Assembly: GCA_951799425.1 (NCBI GenBank)
Contig: OX637391.1
Span: 46,285,069-46,349,068, forward strand
Direction: 5' to 3'
DNA from: Ilex aquifolium
Taxonomy: Eukaryota; Streptophyta; Magnoliopsida; Aquifoliales; Aquifoliaceae
Length of the DNA stretch: 64,000 bases
Shown: piece by piece, positions 1-13,000 of the stretch
How positions within the stretch are numbered: position 1 is the first letter of the stretch
Layout: every line of letters starts with the position of its first letter
The notes under the pieces: model-generated
What the model saw: the letters and a program-made list of their open reading frames with translations, nothing else
Databases searched by the model: none
Told to the model about the DNA's origin: nothing
Position numbers and translations under genes: made by a program

Positions 1-720
1 TTCGAACGGACTTTATTTTCTGTCCTAACATCCAAGCATGGTTCAAAATATCGGTTGATACCGTTACAAGATACTTATAATCTCCGAGTCTTGCATTGAA
101 TAGTTGACCCAACCCCTTGTTATTTGAAGAAACCCTCTACCGACGTCGCGGTATGACCTAGATGACGAGATGTTCAATATTTTCTTTTACGTTGTATCGC
201 AGATACTGCAACGCGACACTCTCCGAGTTAATAGTTGATACCACGATCTTGAACCATTCTTCTAAGACAATTTTGGCCTAGTTAGAGTTCGATTTTTGAA
301 ATTTTTATTAAATACATTTTTGTGGCTCTGGAAGTCTACTTTCTAATGCTGCAAGAATCCGCTCAATCGGAAATCGAACTAAAATATATGGCCAAATACT
401 GAGTTAGTGTCAAATTACTTCTTACTTGAATTCTCTCCAAAATGAATTTTAACTCCGGATTACTTTCAAACTTCTAATACACCCATATCACATCTTCTAA
501 AGTTTCTCGACCCTCCGGATTCAATGGTAGTCCTATTTTGACCTTAAAACACTTAGAAACTTACCTAACTCCGAAACTAATTTGACACGAAAGCCAATAC
601 TCGTGAAACTCAAATTTTATGATTAACTTTTCAACAACGATTCAAAGTTTCTATCACTATTTTAGTTATTTTAGAAGAACTCTTAAAATAATATTATCCA
701 TATTTATTTATTTTACGGGG
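1..720 (-). repeat. Probable Ty3/gypsy LTR fragment inside an EXO70A1 intron
   Basis: This stretch has no coding potential. Read on the minus strand it has the style of a plant gypsy LTR: long, mixed-composition, with phrases about tracts such as TTCGGAGTTAGGTAAG, and it ends abruptly near 720 where ordinary AT-rich intron begins. No second LTR, primer-binding site or target duplication is visible because the window cuts it off. The family assignment rests on general resemblance only. Confidence 0.35.
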
Positions 721-1073
721 TCTCATATAAACAATTGTATTGGGTTATGAAAAATGTGAAGAATGAAAATGTGTCTATAGAATCTGACCTTTCGCTGCAA
801 CTTCTATACCAGTTTCCTGATCCACAGTGTACGTGTAACATAATATGATGCTGGTTTGAATGTTAGCAATTAAATCTCCCTGTCTATTCAGCAAAGATCT
901 TCAAACCTGTAGGACTATTTGAGAAGCAGCTGATACGCATGACGTGAAAGGGATCGAAGTTAGATCGGTGTGAATTGTTACTTGCTGTGGTGATTTTTTG
1001 TAATTTCATGGTACATGAAATCTACCAAAATTTTTGATTTAATTTTTTGGATTCTTTATGTAATTTTATATAG

Positions 1074-4000
1074 GAATACTCGTTCTTCAGTTTTGGAGGA
1101 AAGCCTTCGCAAATTAGGAGTGGAAAAACTAAGCAAAGATGATGTTCAAAAGATGCAATGGGAGGTTTTGGAAGCTAAGATTGGGAATTGGATTCATTTC
1201 ATGCGGATTGCTGTAAGTTTTATGCAGAATTTTCTCAAATATATGTAGGCTTTCCAACTATCTAACCATGCCTGAACAGGTGAAATTGCTATTTGCTGGG
1301 GAACGGGAAGTTTGTGATCAGATATTTGAGGGCATTGACTCCCTCAGTGATCGATGTTTTGCTGAAGTTACTGCAGGGAGTGTCTCAGTGCTGCTTAGTT
1401 TTGGAGATGCAATTGCCAACAGCAAGAGATCACCAGAAAAGTTATTTGTGCTTTTAGACATGTATGAGATAATGCGAGAACTTCACTCAGAGGTATGATT
1501 GATCTTGTACATCCAGCAAGAAATTGGTTTGCTATTCTCTGAAAAAATGGAAGCTAGGATAATGGCAAAACTAATATCTTTAAGTCTCATTGAATAAATT
1601 AAGTGTTAAATGTTGTGAAAAATAATAAAAGGCATTGAAGAGACTGTTCTATGATAAGTGGGTTCTCAATGAAATTGTTGGTTTAATCTTGGCTGTCAGA
1701 GTATCAGTCAACAACACAACATTGCCAAAGGTCTATTGTGTCTTGGTGTTCGGAAGATTTATAAAGAAGCTATTCTCGTAAATACAAAATTTATGGCATA
1801 GATGGAAAAAATATGAAAAATCGAGGGATTGGATAAAAGCTTGTGTTGTAATTAAATAAATCAAAATTAAAAAAAAAGGAAAATGGAGAGGGAAGGGCTT
1901 CCAAAGCCCTCACCCCTCCACATTGATTGCAATGATATATGATTTTATTTTTCTTCCTCATTCTTCTCCCTCTCTCACTCCTATACTGATAAAATTGGAT
2001 AAACAATGATTCAAAGATATTCGATAGTAAAAGTAATCTTTTAGATAAGTTTAAATGTACTTAGTGAGGAAGAGATCGGTAGTTATGCGGGACACATGTG
2101 AGATATAATTGGAGGAAAATTTTGAGATCTAATTTAATATGTCAGAATTCTAAGAAATGAGAAAGTAAGGAGGAAAGGATCTCATATCCTCTCCTTAGCA
2201 AATTGATTTTTATGTATATATGTAGTTAGATGTGTATTGTGCTCCTGTATGTATTAAATCATCAAGTAGCCAGTAGAAGATTTATTGACTACTAGAATTA
2301 ATAAGGGAATTTCCTTTGATGATAAATTGCATTATTTCCATGTTAACTAACATGCTGGTATGCTTGCAACTTGACATGGTAATTGAGATTAAACTCGTAA
2401 CTTGTAATCTGAATGCTTGGCAGATTGAAACTCTTTTCAAAGGTAAAGCTTGTGACAAAATTAGAGAATCTGCACTGGGTTTGACAAAGCGACTTGCCCA
2501 GACAGCCCAAGAGACCTTTGGTGATTTTGAGGAAGCAGTTGAAAAAGATGCAACTAAAACTGCTGTTTCAGATGGAACCGTCCATCCTTTGACTAGCTAT
2601 GTGATCAACTATGTCAAGTTTTTATTTGAGTAAGTCTAGCGAGCTTTGTTTCCAATAAATACTTCTATATTGTATGATTACTTTCAAAACTTTTTTGAGT
2701 TGGGTTCTAACATGTTAAGCTTTGTACATTTCGTGAACCTTTGAGGAGTACCCTATTTTGAGGCATGTTGACCCATGATACTCTCAAATAACTCAGTTTA
2801 ACTGGAAGTCATGCACAAAAAAATTATAGAAAGAAAAAAAGAAATAAACTTCTGGACAGTTGAGCATTTAAGCGGTGAGGTTCAAAAAGAAAATTTGGTA
2901 AAAGTTAAGAATTTTGTGGGGATCTTTGAGAAACATCAATTGAGTGTACAGACTTTAGAGTGCAATATTCATCCATATCTCAGATAGTCTTCAGAATATT
3001 TGAGATCTGCTTTTGCCTATAACCCTTATAACGTGCGAGATACTCTTATTGTTATCATCATTATCGCCGTCATTATTATTATTGGTGCAATCCATTTGCA
3101 TTGTGGCTTTTCTTTTTTTCTTTCCTTGAATGTATTTTCGTAATGACCTGACATGCTCTAAATTTGTTCAGTTATCAATCAACCTTAAAGCAACTTTTCC
3201 AAGAATTTGTAAATGGGGATGACTCAAATGCGCAGCTGACTGCTGTGACAATGCGAATAATGCAGGCTCTTCAAACAAATTTGGATGGTAAATCTAAGCA
3301 GTATAAAGATCCTGCTCTGACTCACTTGTTTCTAATGAACAACATTCATTATATGGTCAGATCTGTGCGCAGGTTTGTCATAATGCAAATATTTTCTAAT
3401 TACTTGTTGAAAGCATAATGGGCTTGTCTTTGAAATTTGAAAGCCTGGGGTTGCTGAACTTCATGTTTTCGTTGTCCTTAGGTCTGAAGCCAAGGATTTG
3501 CTAGGGGATGATTGGGTGCAAATACATCGGAGGATTGTGCAGCAGCATGCAAACCAGTATAAGAGGATCGGTTGGTCCAAGGTCTGGTTCTATTTAGCCT
3601 ATTCAATGCACACCATTAGATCAAGAATTTATTTGGGTTTCCCCCTTTTACTGGGCTGCTTGAAGTTGTTCTCAATAGCTTGGGCTTTGTCTGCTCTCAA
3701 AACTTCAGGGGTGGTTGTATGATCATTTATTTCTATTTTCCTGATGCTTTATGAAGCTATGCTGGGAATCTATGCTTTTGTTGGTGTTTAATTTTAGTTT
3801 CGGTCAGAACCTGTAGAATGTTAGGTTATTTCAACTAAGGGTATTGGTAAGATTGAGTTAAGTATAAATACAAGTGGTTTGTGAGAGGTAAGTAAGGTTT
3901 TTGACCACTCTTTGTCTTTCTCTAATATTGTGTTAATTCTCTCAACTTAACATGGTATTAGAGCAATAAGATCCTAAACACACACAAAAAAAAAAAAAAA

Positions 4001-7000
4001 ATCTAGTCGGTATCTTCCACGCTTAATTGCTGAACCAGTTGGTGCAGACCTCACTCGTGATTGTGGTGTTGTTGCCGGAGTTTTTGCGTGGTGGTGGTCA
4101 TGCTGTGGTGACTCTGTTGCTGTCGGAGTCGTTGCGAGGTGGTGGTGTTACATCGTGGTGGTGGTGTCACGCTGTGGTGGTGTTGCTGTCGGAGTCGTTG
4201 CATGGTGGTAGTGTTACACGGTGGTGGTGGTGTCATGCCGTAGTGGTGGTGTCACATCGTCGGAAATCTTCTGTGGAGGTGTTATCGGAGGTTGTTTGTG
4301 TCATTGTGGTGGAGGTTGTTTGTGTCGTTGTGGTGTTGCTGCTTGTGTTGGCTTGTATTAGGGTTTGGAGGCGTCGTTAGGAGTTGTTGGAGTTATTTCC
4401 TAGTTTGTTAGGATTTTCCTTATTTTACCCTTATTGTACCTGTATTTTTGACTATATATACGGGGGCTCTACAATTGGTTTGTATCTCTTTCTTTCTTCT
4501 AAATATTTCAAGTTGGTATCAGAGCCTAACTCTAATCCTAGCCCCTCCTCCACGTTGCAGCCACCGGCCACCACACTGCTTTTAGACTTTTTTGGTGGAT
4601 TGTTATTTTTTTGCGGTTCCAAGGGACTGTGAACAGTGCCGAAAACACTGTTCACTTGGTGAACAGCGCCGAAATTACTGTTCACGCTCTGTGAACAGTG
4701 CCGATGTTACTGTGTTTAATTCCTTGTGATTTCTGCCGGTTGATTTTGCACTGTACTCTTTTCACGTTGCTCCTCTTTGTTAACTTGTTCGTTGACTATT
4801 TGTTGCTGCACCTTGAAGAAGAATTCAACCGTTCTTTTGGGCTGGATTGTGATTGTTTGACTGGGTTGTTCTTTTGAAAGTTATGGAATTTGGGTTGTCT
4901 AGTTGCTGGAATCTGATTTAGCAACTGTTTTCGTTAAAACCCCAATTTGTTGGTTCTTTGCCTTCGTGCGTCTTCGTGCTTCGCGCTCTTTGTCGTAGTG
5001 TCGGAGCTTCTAGACTTTTAAGAGGGGTTGAATCCTCTTCTCCGTTGATCTGCTCTTGATGCAGTAGATCCATTATTTATATTTACGGGAGCTTTCTGGA
5101 CCTTCTTTATTTGTCGCTATTGGTCGACTGGAGGTATATTGTTCTCCCTTATTTTATCTCTCTATTTATTTTAGAGATTTTTTCGTTGATCTGCTTTTGA
5201 TGCAGTAGATCATTTATTTATATTTCTTGGATTTCTGGGCACCGTGACCTGATTATTTGGGAGCTTTCTGAACCTTCTTTATTTGTCGCTATTGGTCGAC
5301 TGGAGGTATATTTTTCTCTCTTATTTTATCTCTCTATTTATTTTAGAGTTGTTTTTCTGGGCACCGTGACCTGATTATTTGAGAGCTTTCTGGACCTTTT
5401 TTATTTGTCGCTATTGGTCGACTGGAGGTATATTGTTCTCCCTTATTTTATCTCTCTATTTATTTTAGAGTTGTTTTTCTGGGCACCGTGATCTAATTAT
5501 TTGGGAGCTTTCTGGACCTTCTTTATTTGTCGCTATTGGTCGACTGGAGGTATATTGTTCTCCCTTATTTTATCTCTCTTTATTTTAGAGTTGTTTTTCT
5601 GTCACGGGTGCCCTAGTATTATTGTTGCTATGAGCACTACTGAGGGATTTGAGACCCCTACTGTTGACACCTTTACCGTTGAGACCTCTATTGGTACTTC
5701 CACCTTTATGTTTGACCAGCGCCGTTAGGGCGCCCCAGACTAGTGCAGACAGGGGGATTCTCGTCAGTGTGATTATTGTGGCCGACCAGGACATCTCAGG
5801 GCTACTTGTTGGAAGCTCCATCCGGAGCTTAAGCCGTCTCCTTGCGGCCGTACTGCTGCTATTTCTGAGATACCACTACCTACTACCGTTGTTCCTGTTG
5901 CTGCTCCTACTGTTCCTCCTTGGCAGAGTGATATGGATGCTATCACATCCTGATTGGATATACTTATGTCCACTTTGACTTCTCAGGGTCCGACTTCTGT
6001 TACTGCCACCACTACAGGACCTGAGTACCAGGAGGATTATTATCAGGGGACATGAGAGAGATGAATTTGTCTTTATCTGTTCCTAGCTTGCATGCTAGTA
6101 TTTTACCTAGTTTCTTCGAGAGAAGGTTAGCAGTGGTATTGTCACTCCATCGTTTGTGGGGATCAGTGATCAGGTTACAGATGTTTTTACCAAACCTGTC
6201 ACTCTATCCATTCTTCGGGACTCCGTTGTCAAGCTTGGCTTAATTGACATTTTTGCGCCTAGCTTGAGGGGGAGTGTTGGAGTTATTTCCTAGTTTGGAG
6301 TTATTTCCTAGTTTGTTAGGGTTTTCCTTATTTTACCCTTATTGTACCTGTATTTTTGATTATATATACGGGGGCTCTACAATTGGTTTGTATCCCTTTC
6401 TTTCTTCTAAATATTTCAAGTGGAGTATTAGGGTTTGGTTGAAACCTTACTTAGTGGAGAAGACGACTCCACGTCGAAGACGATTCCATGCCGGGTCGGT
6501 TACGGGTTTAGGTAGCTGATCCAAGTCCACGGGCTCAAATAATTCCCAAAGCCCAAATCAACCCAGCCTAGTTCTGATAAAACCCAAATAAAAAAAGGGG
6601 CTCTGTTGGTCCAAGCCCAAGCCCAAGCAACTGGTTCGCTACTGGTCCAAGCTAGTCCAAGCCTGGTTCCATCTCTTCTAAGCCGGTTCAAGCCTGGTTC
6701 TGTCCATTCTAAGCTGGTTCAGGCGCGGTTCCGTCAAGTCTAGGCTGGTTCAGCTTGATTTTGTTAGTATTGCATCGGTTCAGTGGTCCAGCAACCCTCT
6801 CCTGCTCGGCTCAGTCATCCAGCCAACTTTTCTTGCTCAGTTCAGTCGTCCAGCAAACTTCCCTTGCCTGGTTCAGCGGTCCAACCATGTTTCGCTGCCC
6901 AGTTTAGTCGTCCAGCATGTTTTTCACTTTTTTTCCTACTCGGTTTAGCAGTCCAGCAAGGTTTCTCACTTTTACTATCGTTATACTATTATGGAGCCCA

Positions 7001-10000
7001 AGCATGACACTACCTCTTTCTCCTTTGCCCCATCGTTGCCATCAACCTCTTCACCCACGATTCTCCTTATTGGTCCCGTGACTTCCATTAAGCTCAATGA
7101 GACCAATTATATTTTATGTTCACGCTCAACTCAAGTATTTTTTAGAGGTAAAGGTTTTAAAAAATATTTGGTGACTCTTAAACCCAATGAAGATAGTCCT
7201 AGATATGATTAGTGGGAACAAGATGATACTCAGATTATCTCTTTACTATTGAATAGCATTGAGCCCACTATTAGCTCTACCCTGCGTTATCTTGACACTG
7301 CCAAAGACATATGGGATCACTTGGCCACTATTTATTCTAGCACAAGTAATTTTACCCGTGCTTATGAGGTGTGCAAACAGTATTTCTGCCTAGAGTAGGG
7401 TATTCTGAGTCTTGAGGATTATTATTCTCATGTTCGAGGAGTTTGTGAGGAATTGAAGCTCTACCATCCGTTCACTACTGATGCAGCAGTTTGACAGAAG
7501 CAACATGAGGATTTGAATGTTCGGTTTCTGGTAGGTTTGAAACCTGAATATGAGTTGGTTCGCTCTTAGATTTTGGGTGGCTCCAGTCTTCCCTCTCTAC
7601 TTGAGGTTTTCTCTCGTTTACAGCATGCTACTGTCTACTGGCTCTTCAGGCATTGATCATGGTGTTTCCACTGACCGCTCAACTCTTTTTGTTCCTACTG
7701 GTCACAATGATGGCCATCGAGGTGGACGTGGTAGTCGTGGAGGTCGTACTAGCAGTCGTGGGGGTCGTACTGGATCTCGTTCCTGTATTCACTGTGGTTG
7801 TGGATGGCACACTGTTGATTTTTGTTGGGATTTACATGGCAAACCTTCCAGTGCTGCTAATTAGGTTTCCTATCAGGATGACACCATGGTTGTTGCTTCT
7901 ATACCTCGGTCAGCTCCACCTGACTCTGGGTTAGTTACTCTTACACAAGAGTATACTCAGTTCCTGTTTCAACAACAGGCTGTTCCATCTTCCACCACTG
8001 CTACTTTTGCCCAATCAGGTACCGCTTTCACTTGTTTTTTGTCCTTCACTCGCAGTCCCTGAATCATAGATTCTTGCGTTTCTGACCACTTGATTGGTGC
8101 GTCTGGTGGCTTTTCTACTTATCAGTTTGTTACTTTCATACACAATGTTACTCTTGTTAATGGTACTTGCTCTAAAGTTTCAAGTTTGGGGACTACTCAC
8201 TTGAGTCCTGATATGTCCCTATCTTCCATGTTATTTGTTATTCAGTTTCTTTTTAGTTTACTTTTCATTAGCATGATTACCCGTTCCCTTAATTGTTCCG
8301 TAACTTTTTATCCCTCTTATTGTATGTTTCAGGATCTCAAGACGAAGAGGAAGATTGGTACGGGGCATGAAGCTGGTGGGCTCTATTACTTTGACTTTGA
8401 TTCACCTACTCGGGTTTTACCGATCTCGTCGTCCCCTTTTTAATGGCATTGTCGTCTAGGACATTTCTCTCTCCAGAATCTGAAGTGTCAAGTTCCAAGT
8501 CTTAGTTATGTGTCGTCTGTGTTTTGTGAAGCTTGTCAACTTAGTAAGCATCACTGTGTGTCCTTTCAGTCTAGAGTTAATAATCATGTGTCTAGTCCAT
8601 TTGAGTTGGTACATTCTGATGTATGGGGTCTAATAAAGAATATTTCATCTAATAAATATCTTTATTTTGTGTAATTTGTGAATGATTATTCTCGTGCGAC
8701 CTGGTTGTTTCTTATGAAAGCTCGTTGTGAATTATTCTCTATATTTGAGACCTTTCGTAATGAAATAAAAACCTAGTATGGTTGTCGTATTTGTATTTTA
8801 AGTTCTAATAATACTCGGGAATATGAATCTAATCCCTTTTCAGCTTATCTTAGTAAAATTGACATTATTCATCAGATTTCATGTGCTTACACCTCTCTGT
8901 AGAATAGTGTCGCTGAACATAAAAACCGTCATTGGAAGTCATCCGTGCACTGTTATTCCAGATGAATGTTCTCCATTGTTTTTGGTGTGATGCTGTTTTC
9001 ACTACTTGTCACCTTATTAATCATATACTATCTTATGTGTTAAATGGACAAAGTTCATGTTCTGTCATTTTCCCTGGTAAGTCTTTATTTTCATTAACTC
9101 CTAAGGTTTTTGGGTGTGTCTTTTATGTTCACAATTTGGCTCTGAGTTTGATAAACCTGACCCTCGAGCTACCAAATATGCCTTTCTTGGATACTCCCGC
9201 ACACAGAAGGGGTATCGTTGCTATAGTTCTTTCTTTCGTTGGTATTTCACTAGTGCTGATGTCACTTTTGATGAATCTGTTTCGTATTTTTTGGCACCTG
9301 CTCAGCCTTTGGATCTGGATTTTGGGTCATCCCTTATATCATCACCTTTTCCCTTACTGTCAGATATTTTGCTGCTTATTGTGCTTCCATCTACTTCTCG
9401 ACTTCGTGTATACTCTTGTTATCCTCGACCATCGACTGAGGTGCCCGTACCGTCTTCTTTGCCGTCTCCTGATCCTGGTCCATCAGGTAATTTAGACTCT
9501 TTACCTATTGCTCTTCGAAAAGGTACTCGCTCGTGTGTTACTAACCATCCCATTATTCATTTTGTTTCATATGATGCCTTGTCTCCTGTCTTCTCTTGTT
9601 TTACCTCTCAATTATGTACTATCTCTATTCCTAAGCACTTACAAGATGCGTTGTCTAATCCGGGTTGGAGAAAAGCTATGGAAGTGGAGATGGATGCCTT
9701 ACATAATGGGACTTGAGATCTTGTTCCTTTACCTCCTAGTAAACGAACTGTTGGTTGTCGTTGGGTGTATACTGTTAAATTTAATCCGAATGGTTCTGTG
9801 GAGCGTCTCAAAGCTCGTCTTATTGCTAAGGGCTTTACTCAGACCTATGGTGTTGATTATGAGAAGACTATCTTCTGTTGCCAAAATCTCTTCTATTCGT
9901 ATATTGATTTCTTTGGCTGCTAATCTTGATTGGCCCTTGTTTCAGTTAGATGTCAAGAATGCCTTCCTATATGGTGACTTGGTTGAAGAGGTCTACATGG

Positions 10001-13000
10001 AGCATCCACTTGGGTTTATTGCTCAGGGGGAGTACTGTAAGCGTGTATGTCGGTTAAAGAAATCTCTGCATGGTTTGAAGCAGTCATCGAGGACATAGTT
10101 TGGTAAGTTTTTAGATGCAGTTTTAGAGTTTGGTCTTCTTCAATGTCAGACAAACCACTCCGTGTTTCATAGACAGACGGATGCCGGATATGTTCTATTG
10201 GTAGTTTATGTAGATGATATTGTGATTACTGAAAATGATTCTGAAGGGATTGCCAAGTTAAAAACCTTCCTGCAAGACCGATTTCATACTAAGGACTTAA
10301 GAAAACTCAGGTATTTCTTAGATATTAAGGTTGTTAGATCTAAATAGGATATTTGTTTCTCCCAGAGGAAATATGTACTTGACATGCTATAGGAATCATG
10401 TTTGTTGGGTGACAGACCAATTGATGTTCTTATTGATCCGAATTAGAAATTGTTGATGGATGATGGTGCACTGTTTGAGAATTCGGGTTGGTATTGCAGG
10501 CTGGTTGGGAAGCTCAATTATCTCACTATTACTCGACCGGATATTTCCTATGCAGTTAGTATAGTAAGTAAGTTTATGGGATGCCTTAGAGTACCACATT
10601 GGGAGGCAGTTACTCGTATTCTGCGATATCTCAAACGAGCTCCTAGTCTTAGGTTGTTATATCGAACTAATGGACATCTTAGAGTGGAAGATTTTTCGGA
10701 TGCTGTTTGGGCCAGCTCTCCTTCTGATCAGAGATCAACCACTGGTTATTGTACTTTCTTAGGAGGTAACGTTGTCTTATGAAAGAGTAAGAAACAACCC
10801 GTGGTAGCAAGATTTACTGTTGAGGCCGAGTATAGAGTAATGACACATACAACGAGTGAGTTGACGTGGCTACTACGCTTTTTCTAGAAAATTGGCTTTC
10901 TAGTTCAACCTCCTTTACAGTTGTTCTGTGACAATCAGACAATTATTCATATCGCTGCTAATCTAGTATTTCACGAGATAACCAAACATATTGAGGTTGA
11001 TTGTCATTTTATTCGAGATAAGATAATAGCTGGAGATATTACGACTCCATTTGTGAGATCTGAGGATCAACTTGTGGATATGTTTACTAAAGTATTGAGT
11101 TGTACACGTCTTACTGTCATTTGTTCCAAGCTTGAATTATATGATATATATAGTGTGGCTTGAGGGGGAGTTTTAAGAATATTAGGGTATTATGTAAATA
11201 CTACAGGGTATGTACGTCTTTTGTATGATTACGAGTTAACTATAAATATAAGTGGTTTGTGAAAGGTAGGTAAGGTTTTTGACCACTCTTTGTCTTTTTC
11301 TAATATTGTGTTAATTCTCTCAACTTACCAGGTATTATTGTAATCTTCACTTTATTATGAGTTAATATAAATATGACTGATGAGAGGAGAGGCTGATTAA
11401 CTCTCATTTTCCTAAACCTTATTTTCTAATCTCTTCATTCTCTTCTCTCTTCTCTCTTCTCTTGCCTCTTCTCACTCTAAACCCTAAGATTTAAGATCTT
11501 TAGATTTTAACTTGGTCTTAAAGCAATCAAACGAAAGTTTGAAGTCATCGGAACTTGCAGGAAGACATTGGCAGTTTGCTGGTGTTGCTGACATCATCGC
11601 CGGAGTGATGACGTCATCGCTGAAAGTGACCAAATCTAACATGGTCTAGTCGGTTTTGTCTCTGAAGTATGATGATGATTTTTTTTGGAATTTTTTGAAG
11701 CCATTTGAGATATTTTTTTCGAATTTTGAATGCTTTTAGGATTTTTTAGGTTGGTGCCGACCAAGTCTCCAAAGAGTTTTGGAGGAGTTTCGTTCACAGC
11801 CCACTGCCTTTTTGGGCATTTATTGGTTTCGACGGTCTGGTTTTTATCTCTGGCAGCCCTTTTTTCCTCATGCAGTGGTACACTCTTGGTCCAACAATGG
11901 TATTTTGCTTTGACAATTGTGTTTCTTGTTCCAATTGTGGTGATTTGGTCTGGACAGTGGTGCTTTGTCCCCAACTGTCGATCTCATAGCTTCGACAGTG
12001 ACGGGTTTGTGCCTTTCAGGTTTGGGCTTTGTGTTTTTTTGATACTCGTGGCCTTTCTTAAGTTTTTTTTTTTTGAGTGAAGGCTGCTGGGTAGGAATAT
12101 TAGAGAAATTTTTTCCAGTTTTGATGAAACAATGTAATAAAGATAGTTTTCTTTGTGATGCTTGTGAATTTGCTAAGTATACAAGAACTTCTTATCATAG
12201 TAATAATAATAGAAGTATTGTTCCGTTTAATGATTGTTCATTATGATATTTGGAGACCATCTCGTGGTGTTTCTCTTGGTGGATATCGTTGGTTTGTTAC
12301 TTTAATTTATTGTTACACTTGGATTACTTGGGTTTACTTATTGCCTAGCAAGTATGAAGTGTTTACTTATTTCAAGAATTTTCATAAATTGGTAAATACT
12401 CAGGTTGATGCCAAAATAAAGGTTCATAGGATTGATTATGGGATTGAGTACGTCAATGGAGAATACCAGGCTTATCTCACTAATCTATCTGTGTGGATAC
12501 GCCTGAGCATAATGGTATAGTAGAGAGAAAGAATCAACATCTCCTTGACGTGGCACGCTCCTTGATGTTCATTATGGGTGTTCCTTTGTCTTTCTGGGGA
12601 GATGCAATACTCAATGCTGCATATCTCATCAATCGGATGCCGTCGAGAGTTCTTGATTTTGTTACTCCTATAGGGTTGCTTCAAGAGCCAGTGTCTGTAT
12701 TCTATTCCTCCAAAGGTGTTTGGTTGTTGTGTTTTGTTTATGATTATCGAAAGACCAAGAAAAAATTGGATCCAAAGGTGTTGTGTTGTGTCTTTATTGG
12801 TTATTTTGCTACCCGAAAGGTATTTAAGTGTTATAATGCTCAGTCCCGAAAGGTGTATGTTAGTATGGATGTCACATTCCATGATATAGGGTCATATTGC
12901 TCCACTCCTCCACCACCTCTTCAGGGGGAGCAGTGTATTGAAGAAGAGATGCTAGAGGATGGATTCTTACTCTTACTCCCTAATCAGGGCTTGAGTGAGG

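Larger units (their letters stand above)
4385..6421 (+). mobile_element. Copia element B, internally deleted non-autonomous element
   Basis: The 5' LTR is 4385-4513 (129 bp) and the 3' LTR 6275-6421 (147 bp). The 3' copy is longer by an exact 18-bp duplication of GAGTTATTTCCTAGTTTG. Outside that, I count three substitutions. The TSD is GGAGT at 4380-4384 and 6422-6426. A perfect initiator-Met primer site, TGGTATCAGAGC, follows the 5' LTR directly at 4514, and the purine tract GAGGGGGAG precedes the 3' LTR. The 1.76 kb interior keeps a degraded gag zinc knuckle (about 5768-5811, pattern C-x2-C-x4-H-x4-C) and the last part of RNase H (TDVFTK, about 6178-6195), so the rest of pol has been deleted. 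The left half is four tandem copies of a repeat of about 120 bp. Confidence 0.9.
3845..11330 (+). mobile_element. Copia element A, inserted in the 5' LTR of element C
   Basis: The 5' LTR is 3845-3952 and the 3' LTR 11171-11330. They share the block from GAGTTAA through TTTTTGACCACTCTTTGTCTT to CTCTCAACTTA. The 5' copy is about 50 bp shorter through an internal deletion near its start. The TSD is GGTAT (3840-3844 and 11331-11335), and element C's 3' LTR carries a single GGTAT at the matching place. The primer site TGGTATTAGAGC is at 3953-3964 and the purine tract GAGGGGGAG precedes the 3' LTR. The leader (about 4030-4380 and 6580-6980) is made of tandem GTG-rich and GGTCCAGCAA-type repeats. 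Element B interrupts it at 4385-6421. Domains run gag, protease, integrase, RT, RNase H, the order of Ty1/copia. Confidence 0.9.

Noticed and set aside
4027..4380. Open frame of Val/Val-rich repeats in the copia A leader
   Set aside because: It is the translation of GTG-rich tandem repeats upstream of gag, not a gene.
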